Positions 9,599 through 18,691 of a stretch of 64,000 bases of DNA are shown one piece after another. The position numbers were made by a program, and so were the translations under genes. The stretch is from Erysipelotrichales bacterium (GTDB lineage Bacteria > Bacillota_I > Bacilli_A > RF39 > UBA660), in assembly GCA_022508565.1 (NCBI GenBank), contig JAFLUY010000001.1, forward strand, positions 124,001-188,000, in the 5' to 3' direction. Numbering within the stretch: position 1 is the first letter of the stretch; each line of letters begins with the position of its first letter. Under the pieces are notes generated by a model. That model searched no databases. It saw only the letters and a list, made by a program, of their open reading frames with translations, and was not told the DNA's origin.

Positions 9599-10150
9599 AT
9601 GTACAACTACATTAAAGGAATTATAAGTTTAACAACTGTTAATTCAATAGTTATAGATAATCAAGGCATTGGATATAATATATTTGTTGCAAACCCTTAT
9701 TCATTTGAAGTGGGTAGTGAATATAAGGTTTATGTTTATACTCATCAAAACGAATATGAAACATCGCTTTATGGATTTAAAACAGAAGAAGAAAAATCAT
9801 TATTTTTAAGATTAATAGATGTAAAAGGTTTAGGGCCTAAAGTGGCACTTCCAATGTTTGCAACTGGTAGTGTTGCTGGAATAATCGATGCAATCGATAG
9901 AGAAAATGTTATTTATTTAACAAAATTTCCTAAAGTTGGTGATAAACTAGCTCGCCAAATAATTCTAGATTTAAAAGGAAAACTTGCAGCATCATCAAAA
10001 GAAGAAACTATAAATAATGAGCTTGTAGATGCATTAGAAAGTCTTGGCTATAAAAAACCAGATATTAAGAAGGTTTTACCAAATGTTGATATGGCTGCAT
10101 CTATTGAAAATCAAATTAAAGAAGCATTAAAACTTTTACTTAAAGGATAA
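9599..10150 (+). CDS. ruvA: Holliday junction branch migration protein RuvA
   Basis: DNA-binding tetramer that grips four-way junctions and loads the RuvB motor. The 183-residue protein has the OB-fold N-terminus (MYNYIKGIISLTT), the tandem helix-hairpin-helix region (DVKGLGPKVALPM at about 78, and FPKVGDKLARQIILDLKGK at about 109) and the short C-terminal domain that contacts RuvB. Length is near the family norm of about 200. A good AGGATGGTGA site precedes ATG 9599. It is followed 21 bases later by ruvB, the usual pair. Confidence 0.97.
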   Translation: MYNYIKGIISLTTVNSIVIDNQGIGYNIFVANPYSFEVGSEYKVYVYTHQNEYETSLYGFKTEEEKSLFLRLIDVKGLGPKVALPMFATGSVAGIIDAIDRENVIYLTKFPKVGDKLARQIILDLKGKLAASSKEETINNELVDALESLGYKKPDIKKVLPNVDMAASIENQIKEALKLLLKG

Positions 10151-10171
10151 AGATTATAAAGGAGAATATTG

Positions 10172-11173
10172 ATGGATAGAATAATAACAAGTGAAATTTT
10201 AGATGAAGACATAGTTGATGAAAGTATTCGTCCTCAAAGCTTAGATGAATATGTTGGTCAAGAAGAAGTAAAAGAAAATTTACGAGTATTTATAGAAGCA
10301 GCAAAAATGCGTAATGAACCACTAGACCACGTATTGTTATATGGTCCTCCAGGATTAGGAAAAACAACTCTAGCTCATATTATTGCTAATGAACTTGGTG
10401 CTAATCTTAAAACAAGCACTGGACCGGCCATTGAAAAAAGTGGTGATTTAGCTGCTGTTTTATCAACACTTGAACCAGGTGATGTATTATTTATAGATGA
10501 AATTCATCGTATGCCTAAATTTATAGAAGAAATATTATATCCAGCTATGGAAGATTTTGAACTGGATATTGTTGTAGGAAGTGATTCGTCTTCTCGTAGT
10601 ATTAAAATTGATCTTCCACCATTTACTTTAGTTGGAGCAACAACTAGAGCCGGTAATATTTCATCTCCACTAAGGGATCGATTTGGTATTGTCAATAAAT
10701 TAAATTATTATACTGAAGATGAACTTATGGGAATAATTAAAAGAACAGGAAAAGTTCTTGATATGGAAATTACAGATGAAGCAGCAAGAGAATTAGCAAA
10801 GCGAAGTAGAAAAACACCACGTATTGCTAATCGTTTGTTTAAAAGAGTTAGAGATTTTGCGCTTGTTATAGGCGATGGCGTAATTGATGAAGCAATTACT
10901 AAAAAAGCCTTAGATAGATTACATGTTGATAAACATGGGTTAGATCAAATAGATATTGAATATTTAACAAATTTAATAAAGAAATTTAACGGAGGTCCAG
11001 TTGGAGTTGAAACTATTGCATCTTCCATAGGCGAAGAAGTTTCGACTTGCGAAGATGTAATTGAACCTTACTTAATGCAAGAAGGATTTATTAAAAGAAC
11101 TCAAAGAGGTCGTGTAGCAACTGATAAAGCTTACGAGCATTTAAAAATAACATCAGATGGTGCATTATTTTAA
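10172..11173 (+). CDS. ruvB: Holliday junction branch migration ATPase RuvB
   Basis: AAA+ hexameric motor that drives branch migration together with RuvA. 333 residues: Walker [10 protein letters not shown] at about 58-66, Walker B FIDEIHR, sensor 1 VGATTRAG, arginine finger region LRDRFGI, then the C-terminal winged helix ([26 protein letters not shown]). Start chosen at ATG 10172, seven bases after AAAGGAGAA, rather than the TTG one codon earlier. No RuvC gene is seen nearby, as usual in Firmicutes, where RecU takes that role. Confidence 0.98.
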   Translation: MDRIITSEILDEDIVDESIRPQSLDEYVGQEEVKENLRVFIEAAKMRNEPLDHVLLYGPPGLGKTTLAHIIANELGANLKTSTGPAIEKSGDLAAVLSTLEPGDVLFIDEIHRMPKFIEEILYPAMEDFELDIVVGSDSSSRSIKIDLPPFTLVGATTRAGNISSPLRDRFGIVNKLNYYTEDELMGIIKRTGKVLDMEITDEAARELAKRSRKTPRIANRLFKRVRDFALVIGDGVIDEAITKKALDRLHVDKHGLDQIDIEYLTNLIKKFNGGPVGVETIASSIGEEVSTCEDVIEPYLMQEGFIKRTQRGRVATDKAYEHLKITSDGALF

Positions 11174-11195
11174 TATTTAATGAAAGGGGTTAACA

Positions 11196-12260
11196 ATGAA
11201 AATAGACAATTCGCTTTTAATTGAAGGTATGGTTTTATCTAAAAATATAATACTTGATGAAAATTTAAATGAAACATTAAATTGTGATACAATTTTAACA
11301 ATGGCAGATATTGTAAGAATAAAAGATGCTGGAATAAAAGAAGTTAGCGTTCATGTCGGAGATAAATATAATACCTTTGGTCCATATTTTGATTATTTAA
11401 TTAAGTCTATACTTGAAAGAAATAATATAGATGAATTTAAAGCATTAGCTAAAATCATGTGTGATATTCTAAGTAAAGAAGAATTGTTACAATATGATTT
11501 ATCCATTTATTTAAGTGAAAATTATAATCATTTAGTTAACTCCATCGAAATTGCTACAATAGTTGCTAAAAAGTATAATGACGTAACTGAAAAGAGTAAA
11601 CAAGTATCTTTAGAAAAAGTTATATTAGCCTCATTACTACAAGATAGCGGAAGAAGGGCAAAAGATAAAAAATTATTATTATCACTTAGAAATAGTGAAC
11701 CAAATATAATAGGTGAATTATTTAAAACATACAGTACATTATCTGAAGAAATATTTACTTATTATGATAGTAAATATCATCCAGTATATAGTTATCTAAT
11801 TTGTAAGAATTATAATTTAGATGATGATATATGTAAAGCTATACTTTTCCATCATGAAAAAGAAACAGGTGAGTATTCATTATTAAATTCACCATTATCT
11901 GATATAGAAGAAAGCGAATTTGTTATTATTGCTCGTATTTTAAAATTGGCGGATCTTTATGATATTATCGTTCGAAATAATGTTGAAAACAACAAAAACT
12001 TACCATTTGTGGGAATAGGTAAACAAATAGATAAAATGGTAGCATCTGGTTTTGTTAATGCAAGACTTACGAATATTTTAAAAACTGTTATTCCTATTTA
12101 TCAAGTAGGTACAAAAGTCTTACTAACTGATGGAACTAAAGGAGTTATTGAAAGTAATGATCCAAATGATTACAACAATCCTGAAGTTGTCGATTTAAAT
12201 GGAAAACCCATTGATTTAGAAAAAGAAAATATTGCTATAATTAGACATTTAGAAGATTAG
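11196..12260 (+). CDS. Degenerate HD-GYP-like domain protein
   Basis: 354 residues. The N-terminus resembles proteins that precede HD-GYP domains (EGMVLSKNIILDENLN, about 10-25). The core runs from about 130 to 290. Where an active enzyme has HD, this protein has QDSGRRAKDK (about 150); HHEKETGEY (about 224) replaces the HHE...GYP region; and ARILKLADLYDI (about 250) keeps the ADxYD element. The loss of the first metal-binding His suggests altered or absent phosphodiesterase activity. Conserved neighbours of the fold could still bind a nucleotide or a partner. It lies 22 bases after ruvB with an AAAGGGG site, so it is co-transcribed with ruvAB and ends at its own terminator. Target and role are unknown. 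Confidence 0.75.
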   Translation: MKIDNSLLIEGMVLSKNIILDENLNETLNCDTILTMADIVRIKDAGIKEVSVHVGDKYNTFGPYFDYLIKSILERNNIDEFKALAKIMCDILSKEELLQYDLSIYLSENYNHLVNSIEIATIVAKKYNDVTEKSKQVSLEKVILASLLQDSGRRAKDKKLLLSLRNSEPNIIGELFKTYSTLSEEIFTYYDSKYHPVYSYLICKNYNLDDDICKAILFHHEKETGEYSLLNSPLSDIEESEFVIIARILKLADLYDIIVRNNVENNKNLPFVGIGKQIDKMVASGFVNARLTNILKTVIPIYQVGTKVLLTDGTKGVIESNDPNDYNNPEVVDLNGKPIDLEKENIAIIRHLED

Positions 12261-12283
12261 ATACTTATGTATTTAGTCTTTTA
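12255..12283 (+). terminator. Rho-independent terminator of the ruvAB transcript
   Basis: A 10-bp stem (GATTAGATAC / GTATTTAGTC, two G-T pairs) with loop TTAT overlaps the stop codon and is followed by TTTTATTTT. Confidence 0.85.
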
Positions 12284-12328
12284 TTTTGAGTCTTTATTTA
12301 GTATACTATTATCTAAAGGAATGGTAGT

Positions 12329-13357
12329 ATGAATACAGAAGAATTTGATTATTATTTACCAGAAGAATTAATAGCTCAAACTCCTCTAGAAAATCGTTCA
12401 TCATCGAGATTACTTGTATTACATAAAAAAACAGGAGTTATAGAACATCGAGTTTTTTCTGATATTATAGAATATTTAAATCCTGGAGATGCCTTAGTAA
12501 TAAATGATACTAAAGTAATACCAGCAAGATTAATCGGTGAAAAAGAAAGTACAAAGGCTGTTATTGAACTTCTTCTTTTAAAAAATATTAAAGATAACAT
12601 TTGGGAATGCTTAGCAAAGCCACAAAAAAGATTAAAACCAGGTACAATTGTTACTTTTGGTAATGATATTTTAAAAGCTGAAGTAAAAGAAGTTTTAAAT
12701 GATGGAATTACTCATGTAGAATTAATTTATGAGGGAATACTAATGGAAGTTTTAGAATCTCTTGGGACTATGCCTCTTCCTCCATATATACACGAAAAAC
12801 TTGATAACCAAGACCGTTATCAAACAGTTTATGCAAATATATATGGATCCGCTGCTGCTCCGACTGCAGGATTACATTTTACCGATGAATTATTAAATCA
12901 TATTCAAAAAAAAGGAATTACAATAGTTCCTGTAACATTACATGTTGGACTAGGAACATTTAGACCAGTTGTTGTTGATAATATAAAGAATCACAAGATG
13001 CATACTGAAAGTTATATCATTTCACGTGAATCTGCAAACATTTTAAACAATATTAAAGAAAATGGTGGTAAAATATTTGCAGTGGGTACAACATCTACAA
13101 GGGTTTTAGAATCTAATATTAATAAATATGAAAAGTTTCAAGAAGAAGTAAGTGATACCGATATATTTATTTACCCAGGGTATGAATTCAAAGGTATTGA
13201 TAATTTAATTACAAACTTTCATTTACCAAAAAGCACACTAATAATGTTAGTATCTGCACTAGCTGGTAAAGAAAATATAATGAATGCTTATAAAGAAGCA
13301 GTAGACGAAAAATATCGTTTCTTCTCCTTTGGAGATGCGATGTTAATTATAGATTAA
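12329..13357 (+). CDS. queA: S-adenosylmethionine:tRNA ribosyltransferase-isomerase QueA
   Basis: Adds the epoxycyclopentane part of queuosine to preQ1 at tRNA position 34, using the ribose of SAM. 342 residues, full length. Family blocks are clear: N-terminal [34 protein letters not shown] at about 57, [10 protein letters not shown] at about 150, [12 protein letters not shown] at about 176, [13 protein letters not shown] at about 200, and [16 protein letters not shown] near 290. It shares the queuosine pathway with tgt, 1.6 kb downstream, with an unknown gene and a minus-strand gene between. The ATG follows AAAGGAATGG. Confidence 0.98.
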   Translation: MNTEEFDYYLPEELIAQTPLENRSSSRLLVLHKKTGVIEHRVFSDIIEYLNPGDALVINDTKVIPARLIGEKESTKAVIELLLLKNIKDNIWECLAKPQKRLKPGTIVTFGNDILKAEVKEVLNDGITHVELIYEGILMEVLESLGTMPLPPYIHEKLDNQDRYQTVYANIYGSAAAPTAGLHFTDELLNHIQKKGITIVPVTLHVGLGTFRPVVVDNIKNHKMHTESYIISRESANILNNIKENGGKIFAVGTTSTRVLESNINKYEKFQEEVSDTDIFIYPGYEFKGIDNLITNFHLPKSTLIMLVSALAGKENIMNAYKEAVDEKYRFFSFGDAMLIID

Positions 13358-13378
13358 GTTGTTTAAGGAGGTTTTGGT

Positions 13379-13840
13379 ATGATAACAACATCAAGAAGAT
13401 ATGTAAATAGTAAAGGAGAACAAATATTTTTAAAAAGATTTAGAGGAAAATCAGATACTTATGTGTTTGAAACAGAAGATGAAACAAAAATAACACCAAC
13501 TTTTGATTTTGTTGAGTATGATGAAGAGCATGAAGCCTTTTTAGTAATGCAAAGTTATAGTGATATTTATGAAGATAATAGGCCATCAACAATGACTGAT
13601 AAAGTTTACTTTTATGTGGATTTTAATGGCAAACCAATGGGGCATGGGTTTTCATTCTTTTTAAACAAATATTATCCAATCAAGTTTATTGATGAAAACA
13701 TAGATAAAGATGATCTATGGTTTCAAGGTTTTGGAGACTCTTTAAGAAACATAGGTTTAAAATTAGGTATAGAACTAGATAATAGAAGAAAAAGCATTAA
13801 CCCAAATATGATAAAAAGATTAGAAAATAAAGAACAATAG
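13379..13840 (+). CDS. Protein of unknown function, 153 residues
   Basis: Not recognised. Soluble, charged, mixed alpha/beta composition with no signal peptide or membrane segment. The N-terminus looks like beta strands (TSRRYVNSKGEQIFLKRFRG). A central aromatic stretch (KVYFYVDFNGKPMGHGFSFF) is followed by an acidic region and a basic C-terminus. It lies 21 bases after queA with an AAGGAGG site, so it is expressed with queA. It may be a lineage-specific gene; nothing ties it to queuosine apart from position. Confidence 0.8.
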   Translation: MITTSRRYVNSKGEQIFLKRFRGKSDTYVFETEDETKITPTFDFVEYDEEHEAFLVMQSYSDIYEDNRPSTMTDKVYFYVDFNGKPMGHGFSFFLNKYYPIKFIDENIDKDDLWFQGFGDSLRNIGLKLGIELDNRRKSINPNMIKRLENKEQ

Positions 13841-13905
13841 AAATTTGGAAAAATAAGCCCTAAAAAAGCACAAAAGAGGCTATGTTTATTACAAATTTAA
13901 ATAAA

Positions 13906-13937
13906 AATGAACTATATTATAGTTCATTTCTTTTTTT
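13906..13937. terminator. Bidirectional terminator after the queA operon
   Basis: A 10-bp perfect stem (AATGAACTAT / ATAGTTCATT) with a 3-base loop, A-rich on its left and T-rich on its right. It overlaps the stop codon of the convergent minus-strand gene, so it can serve both sides. Confidence 0.85.
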
Positions 13938-14822
13938 ATATAATTTTTCTAATCTTATTATATCTTTATGGAAGTATCCAAAAGATTCCATCATTCTCGA
14001 CTTGATATTATCCCATTTACATTCTTCTTCATAAATTGTTAAAGCAATTAATTCTGGATCAAAAAGATAAACAAAGAATAATATTTTTTCTTCTAAGGTT
14101 TCTAAGTTTATACTTGTATTTTTATATAGAAGATTCCATATTAATTCATCTATATTTACCTGACTTCCGTAAGTATTTTTATACTCTTCAGCCAATTCAA
14201 GAATTTCTTTATATCTTTCTTGTGTAATTGAATCTAAACTTTTTATATCTTTTAAAAGGTCCATTAAATTTATTAAATAATTCTTTTTTGAAGTTTGTGG
14301 CTTTTGAGAAGTTTCTTCATTTTGTCCTTCTTCTTTCTTTTGTTCTGCCTTAATAAAAATTTTATAAAAATCTTTTTCATAATTAATAATTTGTAAATCA
14401 GAATAGCCAAATCTATTAAAGATATCGTTTTTTAGAAGATGAAGTTGGTTATTTTTCTTCTCATTGTATTTCTTTTCATCATCTTTAAAAACATTGTTTG
14501 TCTTTAAGACATCAAAATATCTTCGATATAGTTTATAAAAGGTAAGATCTGGATCGATAACAAATATATATATAATTAATACTTCGTCAAAAGATCTTTG
14601 CCAAAATCTTTTACTAGTCATCATTTGTAAAACTTTAATATAAAAAACAGTGCTAACAGAAACTGAGCGAGGAATATCTTTGAAAATATCATCACTTATT
14701 AAAGCAGCTTCTTGTTTTAATTCATCCACCTTTTCTGGAGATATGTTTATAAAATGATTATAGCTCTTTTTCTTATTATAAAGAGAATTTTGTAATTGAA
14801 TTAAATCTATATTATAATGCAT
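13917..14822 (-). CDS. Unknown protein, paralogue A of a duplicated-module family
   Basis: 301 residues, soluble, strongly charged, with a low-complexity linker (EQKKEEGQNEETSQKPQTSK, about 163-182) between two halves. Each half contains the same pattern: a helical block like SFDEVLIIYIFVIDPDLTFY (about 78-98) or LEEKILFFVYLFDPELIALT (about 242-262), followed by about 30-60 residues and then RFGYSDLQIINYEKDFYK or SFGYFHKDIIRLEKLYKK. The gene at 16389-17324 has the same two-module layout, so the two are paralogues on either side of tgt. No domain is recognised. Start is ATG 14822, 9 bases after GGGAGG; the GTG one codon earlier is less likely. Expressed from its own promoter (14849-14876). Confidence 0.85.
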   Translation of the reverse strand: MHYNIDLIQLQNSLYNKKKSYNHFINISPEKVDELKQEAALISDDIFKDIPRSVSVSTVFYIKVLQMMTSKRFWQRSFDEVLIIYIFVIDPDLTFYKLYRRYFDVLKTNNVFKDDEKKYNEKKNNQLHLLKNDIFNRFGYSDLQIINYEKDFYKIFIKAEQKKEEGQNEETSQKPQTSKKNYLINLMDLLKDIKSLDSITQERYKEILELAEEYKNTYGSQVNIDELIWNLLYKNTSINLETLEEKILFFVYLFDPELIALTIYEEECKWDNIKSRMMESFGYFHKDIIRLEKLYKKRNEL

Positions 14823-14848
14823 CACACATTTCCTCCCTTTTTTGCTAT

Positions 14849-14876
14849 ATTATACTGATTTATTTTTATTTTGCAA
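14849..14876 (-). promoter_or_regulatory. Sigma-A promoter of paralogue A
   Basis: On the minus strand: TTGCAA (14876-14871), 16-base spacer, TATAAT (14854-14849). It is divergent from the tgt promoter. Confidence 0.75.
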
Positions 14877-14897
14877 GTTTTCATATAATAGATGATA

Positions 14898-14906
14898 TGC
14901 TATAAT
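14898..14906 (+). promoter_or_regulatory. Extended -10 promoter of tgt
   Basis: TGCTATAAT (TG at 14898, TATAAT at 14901-14906), about 35 bases before the tgt start. No convincing -35. Confidence 0.6.
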
Positions 14907-14940
14907 AAGTTAAAGTTTAATAAATAAAGGAGTTTTGATT

Positions 14941-16056
14941 ATGAAAATAGAGTATATACTTTTAAAACGAGAAAAGACTACAAAAGCAAGATTAGGAAAC
15001 ATAAAAACTAACTATGGTACCTACGAAACTCCTATGTTTATGCCAGTTGGAACACAAGCAACAGTTAAAACATTATCACCAGAAGAACTAAAAGATCTTA
15101 ATTCCGGTATTATACTATCAAATACTTATCATTTATGGTTAAGACCGGGAGAAGATGTAGTTTTCAATGCCGGAGGTTTACATAAGTTCATGAATTGGAA
15201 TGGACCAATATTAACTGATTCGGGTGGTTTTCAAGTATTTTCACTTGCTAAGCCAAAAGATATAACAGAAGAAGGTGTTATGTTTAAAAGTCATCTTAAT
15301 GGTGATAAATTATTCTTAACACCAGAAAAAAGTATTGAAATTCAAAATAAACTTGATAGTGATATCGCTATGAGTTTTGATGAATGTCCACCGGCAAGTG
15401 CTAATTATGAATATATGAAAAATAGCATTGAAAGAACGTTAAGATGGGCAAAAAGAGGTAAAGCTGTTCATAATAATGAAAATCAAGCATTATTTGGAAT
15501 TATTCAAGGTGGAGCATATCAAGATTTACGCGAATATTCTGCAAAAGAGACCGTAAAACTTGATTTTGATGGTTATAGTATTGGTGGCGTAGCAAATGAT
15601 CATGAATCTAAAGAAGATATGTATAATGCAATTGATTATTCAATTCCTTTTATTCCAGAAAATAAAGTTCGTTATTTAATGGGAGTAGGAGAACCTATTG
15701 ATATTTTAGAAGGTGTAATTAGAGGAATTGACATCTTTGATTGTGTACTGCCAACAAGACTTGCACGTCATGGGCATGCATTTACAAAGTACGGAAAAAT
15801 CAATCTAAAAAACCAAAAGTATAAAGAAGACTTTACTCCAATTGATGAACACTGTGATTGTTACGCATGCAGGCATTTTACAAAATCTTATATTAAACAT
15901 TTAATAAATGCCGATGAAACATTTGGAGCTAGATTATTATCTATTCATAATATAAGATTCTTAATAAAATTAACAGAAGATATAAGAGATGCAATAAAAG
16001 ATGATAATTTACTTGAATTTAAAGAAAAGTTTGTGAGGGATTATTATGGAGAGTAG
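14941..16056 (+). CDS. tgt: tRNA-guanine transglycosylase
   Basis: Exchanges guanine 34 of Asn, Asp, His and Tyr tRNAs for preQ1, the step before QueA. 371 residues. [11 protein letters not shown] (about 92-102) carries the active-site Asp for base recognition; [17 protein letters not shown] (about 263-279) carries the nucleophilic Asp. The zinc site is CDCYACRHF plus a downstream His (about 305-335). Start is ATG 14941, eight bases after AAAGGAG. The next gene overlaps its 3' end by 11 bases. Confidence 0.98.
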   Translation: MKIEYILLKREKTTKARLGNIKTNYGTYETPMFMPVGTQATVKTLSPEELKDLNSGIILSNTYHLWLRPGEDVVFNAGGLHKFMNWNGPILTDSGGFQVFSLAKPKDITEEGVMFKSHLNGDKLFLTPEKSIEIQNKLDSDIAMSFDECPPASANYEYMKNSIERTLRWAKRGKAVHNNENQALFGIIQGGAYQDLREYSAKETVKLDFDGYSIGGVANDHESKEDMYNAIDYSIPFIPENKVRYLMGVGEPIDILEGVIRGIDIFDCVLPTRLARHGHAFTKYGKINLKNQKYKEDFTPIDEHCDCYACRHFTKSYIKHLINADETFGARLLSIHNIRFLIKLTEDIRDAIKDDNLLEFKEKFVRDYYGE

Positions 16057-16360
16057 AATAAATAATATTGGAATTATCTCTATATCTGCATGTATTATTG
16101 CGTTAGTTATAATAATTGCAAGCATTGCTAAAATAAGTGATAAGCATAACGAAAAACTTATTTATGCTATGGAAAGTAAAATAGAGTATTATGCTAAAAG
16201 ATGTTATCTTGAAAACAATTGTGTAAATGAAATAACATTAAATGAGTTATATGAAAAAAAATATTTAACTGAAGTAGTAAACCCAGTTACAAAAGAAATA
16301 TTAGATGGTAATTTAAAGATAAATTATATAGATGACCAAATAATTATTGAATGGAATTAA
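16046..16360 (+). CDS. Small pilin-like membrane-anchored protein
   Basis: 104 residues with one N-terminal membrane helix ([21 protein letters not shown], about 9-29) and a small outer domain. The outer part ([29 protein letters not shown]) resembles pseudopilin-type domains, where a line such as 'x-YL-x-VxNPxTKE' follows the long helix. A classical prepilin peptidase site with Gly before a hydrophobic run and Glu at +5 is not clear. It overlaps tgt by 11 bases and has its own GTGAGGG site. Function unknown; the three pilin-like genes at 52635-54879 are the closest type in the window. Followed by a terminator. Confidence 0.7.
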   Translation: MESRINNIGIISISACIIALVIIIASIAKISDKHNEKLIYAMESKIEYYAKRCYLENNCVNEITLNELYEKKYLTEVVNPVTKEILDGNLKINYIDDQIIIEWN

Positions 16361-16362
16361 AA

Positions 16363-16392
16363 AATAACTAGAATATTCTAGTCATTTTTTAT
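16363..16392. terminator. Bidirectional terminator after the tgt operon
   Basis: Perfect palindrome ACTAGAATATTCTAGT (16367-16382) flanked by A-rich sequence on the left and TTTTTT on the right, between two convergent genes. Confidence 0.85.
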
Positions 16393-17324
16393 GCAATTAA
16401 TTCTTTTGCATGTTTATTTTCTTTACCAAATTTAACTTCCATATCCATAAGAGCTTGATTATATGTTCCATAGATATCAATTATTTCATTTCTAATTGCT
16501 GAATAACTATAGCATTTGCTATCACATTGTAAGTAGAATAGGCCATAGTCCATAACACAAATAATAAATATTACTTTGTCAGCAAATGTTTCAATACCTT
16601 GTATATCAAGTTCATATTGTAATTGATAAATTAAATCATTTAATGCAGGTGTAGTTCTTCTATCAGCTTGAAGTATAGAATCTTTTAAATATTTTAATAA
16701 ATACTTTCTAGATAATTCAATAATATTATTAAGTTTATCACCACTAACATTAAGAGTTGTACAATTTAAATTAAGTTTTCTCATAAATTGTGAAATATAA
16801 TCAACCCTAACATTAGTTGATAGTTCAGAACCATCGTCTCCCATAGATTTATTATAATATTTTTCAAATGCCTCTTCACATTGTATCAAGAATGGATTAT
16901 AGAATCTAAATTCCTTAAATATTCTTGACATTAATTCTCTTTCATCGTTTTCATCTAGGCTTGTAATTATAAAGTTTTCTTGAACAACCGGCTTATCAGT
17001 ATAAGTTTTATACATTTCATACATAGATAATGTTGGGTCAAATAACATTATTAGGAATAATATTTTTTCATCATATGAATACATACCGTTACCAGCTAAA
17101 AATTTCAATGCGCTTTCATATAAAAAACAATTATCGTATGCATCAATTCCTTGATTAAATCTTTTATTAATTTCTATAAATTCGTGAACCTTTTCATCAA
17201 GCCATTTAAGCGTTCTTTTATCAATATTTTCAAAATTATTGAAGTTGATTCTATCATCATATAAGGCATCTTCTAATCTTGCTATGTTTTCAAATGTTTG
17301 CATAGCATTATTTGTCTTTTTCAT
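16389..17324 (-). CDS. Unknown protein, paralogue B of a duplicated-module family
   Basis: 311 residues, soluble, not recognised. It has the same architecture as the gene at 13917-14822. Module 1 has YSYDEKILFLIMLFDPTLSM at about 82-101, then FKEFRFYNPFLIQCEEAFEK at about 140. Module 2 has ETFADKVIFIICVMDYGLFY at about 240, then DIYGTYNQALMDMEVKFGK at about 285. The second module lost the Pro of the FDP motif (MDY). Cys residues are more frequent than in paralogue A. The shared pattern of hydrophobic helix, acidic FDP turn and a terminal helix with EKxF suggests a helical repeat protein; that is inference. It has a strong sigma-A promoter and a GGGGAAAAA site. Confidence 0.85.
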   Translation of the reverse strand: MKKTNNAMQTFENIARLEDALYDDRINFNNFENIDKRTLKWLDEKVHEFIEINKRFNQGIDAYDNCFLYESALKFLAGNGMYSYDEKILFLIMLFDPTLSMYEMYKTYTDKPVVQENFIITSLDENDERELMSRIFKEFRFYNPFLIQCEEAFEKYYNKSMGDDGSELSTNVRVDYISQFMRKLNLNCTTLNVSGDKLNNIIELSRKYLLKYLKDSILQADRRTTPALNDLIYQLQYELDIQGIETFADKVIFIICVMDYGLFYLQCDSKCYSYSAIRNEIIDIYGTYNQALMDMEVKFGKENKHAKELIA

Positions 17325-17349
17325 AAATTTTTCCCCTTTGCTTCGGCAT

Positions 17350-17378
17350 ATTATATAGAATTATGCCTTATTTGTCAA
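17350..17378 (-). promoter_or_regulatory. Consensus sigma-A promoter of paralogue B
   Basis: On the minus strand TTGACA (17378-17373), 17-base spacer, TATAAT (17355-17350): a perfect consensus, which is rare in this window and implies strong vegetative expression of an unknown gene. Confidence 0.9.
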
Positions 17379-17514
17379 ATTCATACATATCAATTATATG
17401 ATTAATTAAACTAAAAAAATGTCGAAAATTAGCGAAAAATAAGAAAATAATCAATTTTTTCGTTAATTTAAGTAAAATTACGGAAAAACCCATATATTAT
17501 TTCGGTATTATTTA

Positions 17515-17543
17515 TTGCAATTTGGCATATTATGTGTTAAACT
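17515..17543 (+). promoter_or_regulatory. Probable rplS promoter
   Basis: TTGCAA (17515-17520), 17-base spacer, TAAACT (17538-17543). An alternative pairing is TTGGCA at 17522 with TATATG at 17543. The stretch 17380-17510 upstream is AT-rich with nothing recognisable. Confidence 0.5.
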
Positions 17544-17548
17544 ATATG

Positions 17549-17620
17549 TGCTTTTGGGAAAAAAGCTAAATATAATCCGCTGAAGATAGTTTCATGATTT
17601 TATGGGTGTAAGATATAGAA
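17549..17620 (+). ncRNA. Probable L19 leader of rplS
   Basis: The 5' untranslated region of rplS has the position and several features expected of the Firmicute L19 leader, including CCGCTGAAGATAG and TGGGTGTAAGA before the ribosome binding site. Such leaders let the ribosomal protein repress its own mRNA. I matched this by eye only. Confidence 0.45.
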
Positions 17621-17633
17621 AGGAGTGGAACTT

Positions 17634-17972
17634 ATGAATTTAGTAGATAAAGTAAACGCTAAATCAGTAAGAACTGATATTCCTGAATTCCGTGTTGGTG
17701 ATATTGTAAGAGTTGATTACAAAATTAAAGAAGGTAAAACTGAAAGAATTCAAGCTTTTGAGGGTTACGTAGTAGCTATTAAAGGCGGATCAATTAGTAA
17801 AACTTTCACTGTTAGAAAGAAAAGTGGTTCTGTAGCAGTAAAAAGAGTATTCAAAGTTAATTCACCATTAATTGATAAAGTAGTAGTTGTTAGAAAAGGT
17901 GTTGCACGCAGATCTAAACTTAACTTTATTGATAAAATGTCAAAGGAATACAAAAACAAAGAAAGAAACTAA
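17634..17972 (+). CDS. rplS: 50S ribosomal protein L19
   Basis: Large-subunit protein at the 30S-50S interface. 112 residues, normal length. Family blocks: FRVGDIVRVDYKIKEG (about 19-34), RIQAFEGYVVAIKGG (about 38-52), TFTVRKKSGSVAVKRVFKVNSP (about 57-78) and RRGVARRSKLNFID-like C-terminus. ATG 17634 is eight bases after AAAGGAG; the in-frame GTG at 17625 lies within the binding site and is rejected. In many bacteria trmD and rimM lie beside rplS; here rplS stands alone with its own leader and terminator. Confidence 0.98.
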   Translation: MNLVDKVNAKSVRTDIPEFRVGDIVRVDYKIKEGKTERIQAFEGYVVAIKGGSISKTFTVRKKSGSVAVKRVFKVNSPLIDKVVVVRKGVARRSKLNFIDKMSKEYKNKERN

Positions 17973-17993
17973 TTTTAGTTTCTTTTTTTATGT
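17963..17993 (+). terminator. Terminator of rplS
   Basis: Stem AAAGAAACTA / TAGTTTCTTT around a short TT-rich loop, followed by TTTT; it overlaps the stop codon. Confidence 0.85.
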
Positions 17994-18010
17994 TATTTTA
18001 TGATTAAAAA

Positions 18011-18019
18011 TGATATAAT
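18011..18019 (+). promoter_or_regulatory. Extended -10 promoter of lepB
   Basis: TGATATAAT (TATAAT at 18014-18019), about 18 bases before the lepB start codon. Confidence 0.6.
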
Positions 18020-18037
18020 TTTACTAAGGTGAAAAAA

Positions 18038-18652
18038 ATGACAAAAATAAGTGAAAAAGAAACATCTAAACAAGATGAAATAAAAATTGAAACAAGAAAA
18101 GCCCAAATGGACTTATTTATGGGATATATGCCATACATTATAATTATCTTTTTTGTAGTTATTATTAGATTATTTATAGCAACTCCAGTTAAAGTTAATG
18201 GTTCAAGTATGGAACCAAATCTAAAAAACGGAGACACTATGATTCTTTATAAATTAACTAAGAAGATTAAAGGTATTAAAAGATTTGATATAGTTGTAAT
18301 TCAAACTGATAGTGGAAAACTAATTAAAAGAGTAATCGGTCTTCCAGGAGACAAGGTTGCATATAAGATTGAAAAAGATGAAGAAGATAAAGAAATAGGT
18401 GTACTTTATATAAATGGCGAAAAAGTTAAAGAAGACTTTATTTCTGAAAAAGTTAAATTAAATACATGTCATGACAGTTGGGAAATATGTGAGAGTGAAA
18501 TCACTGTACCAAAAGGTGAATATTTTGTTATGGGAGATAATCGTACTGTTTCAAAAGATTCAAGAATGATTGGGACAATAGAAGAAGATAAAATATTAGG
18601 GACTACAGAAATAGTTATATTTCCATTTAGTAGAATTGGTAAAGTAGATTAA
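18038..18652 (+). CDS. lepB: Signal peptidase I
   Basis: Membrane serine protease that removes signal peptides from exported proteins. 204 residues. One membrane helix (YIIIIFFVVIIRLFIATPV, about 33-52) is followed by the catalytic Ser in VNGSSMEPNL (about 55-64) and the catalytic Lys in LIKRVIGLPGD (about 95-105). The C-terminal box GDNRTVSKDSR is the usual GDNRxxSxDSR. Start is ATG 18038, six bases after AAGGTG; the GTG at 18029 is part of that site. It has a cytoplasmic N-terminal stretch of about 30 charged residues. An insertion with two Cys (NTCHDSWEICES, about 145-156) may form a disulfide outside. Confidence 0.96.
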   Translation: MTKISEKETSKQDEIKIETRKAQMDLFMGYMPYIIIIFFVVIIRLFIATPVKVNGSSMEPNLKNGDTMILYKLTKKIKGIKRFDIVVIQTDSGKLIKRVIGLPGDKVAYKIEKDEEDKEIGVLYINGEKVKEDFISEKVKLNTCHDSWEICESEITVPKGEYFVMGDNRTVSKDSRMIGTIEEDKILGTTEIVIFPFSRIGKVD

Positions 18653-18691
18653 TAAGTAAAATAAAGATATATGATAAATCGAGGTGACGTT

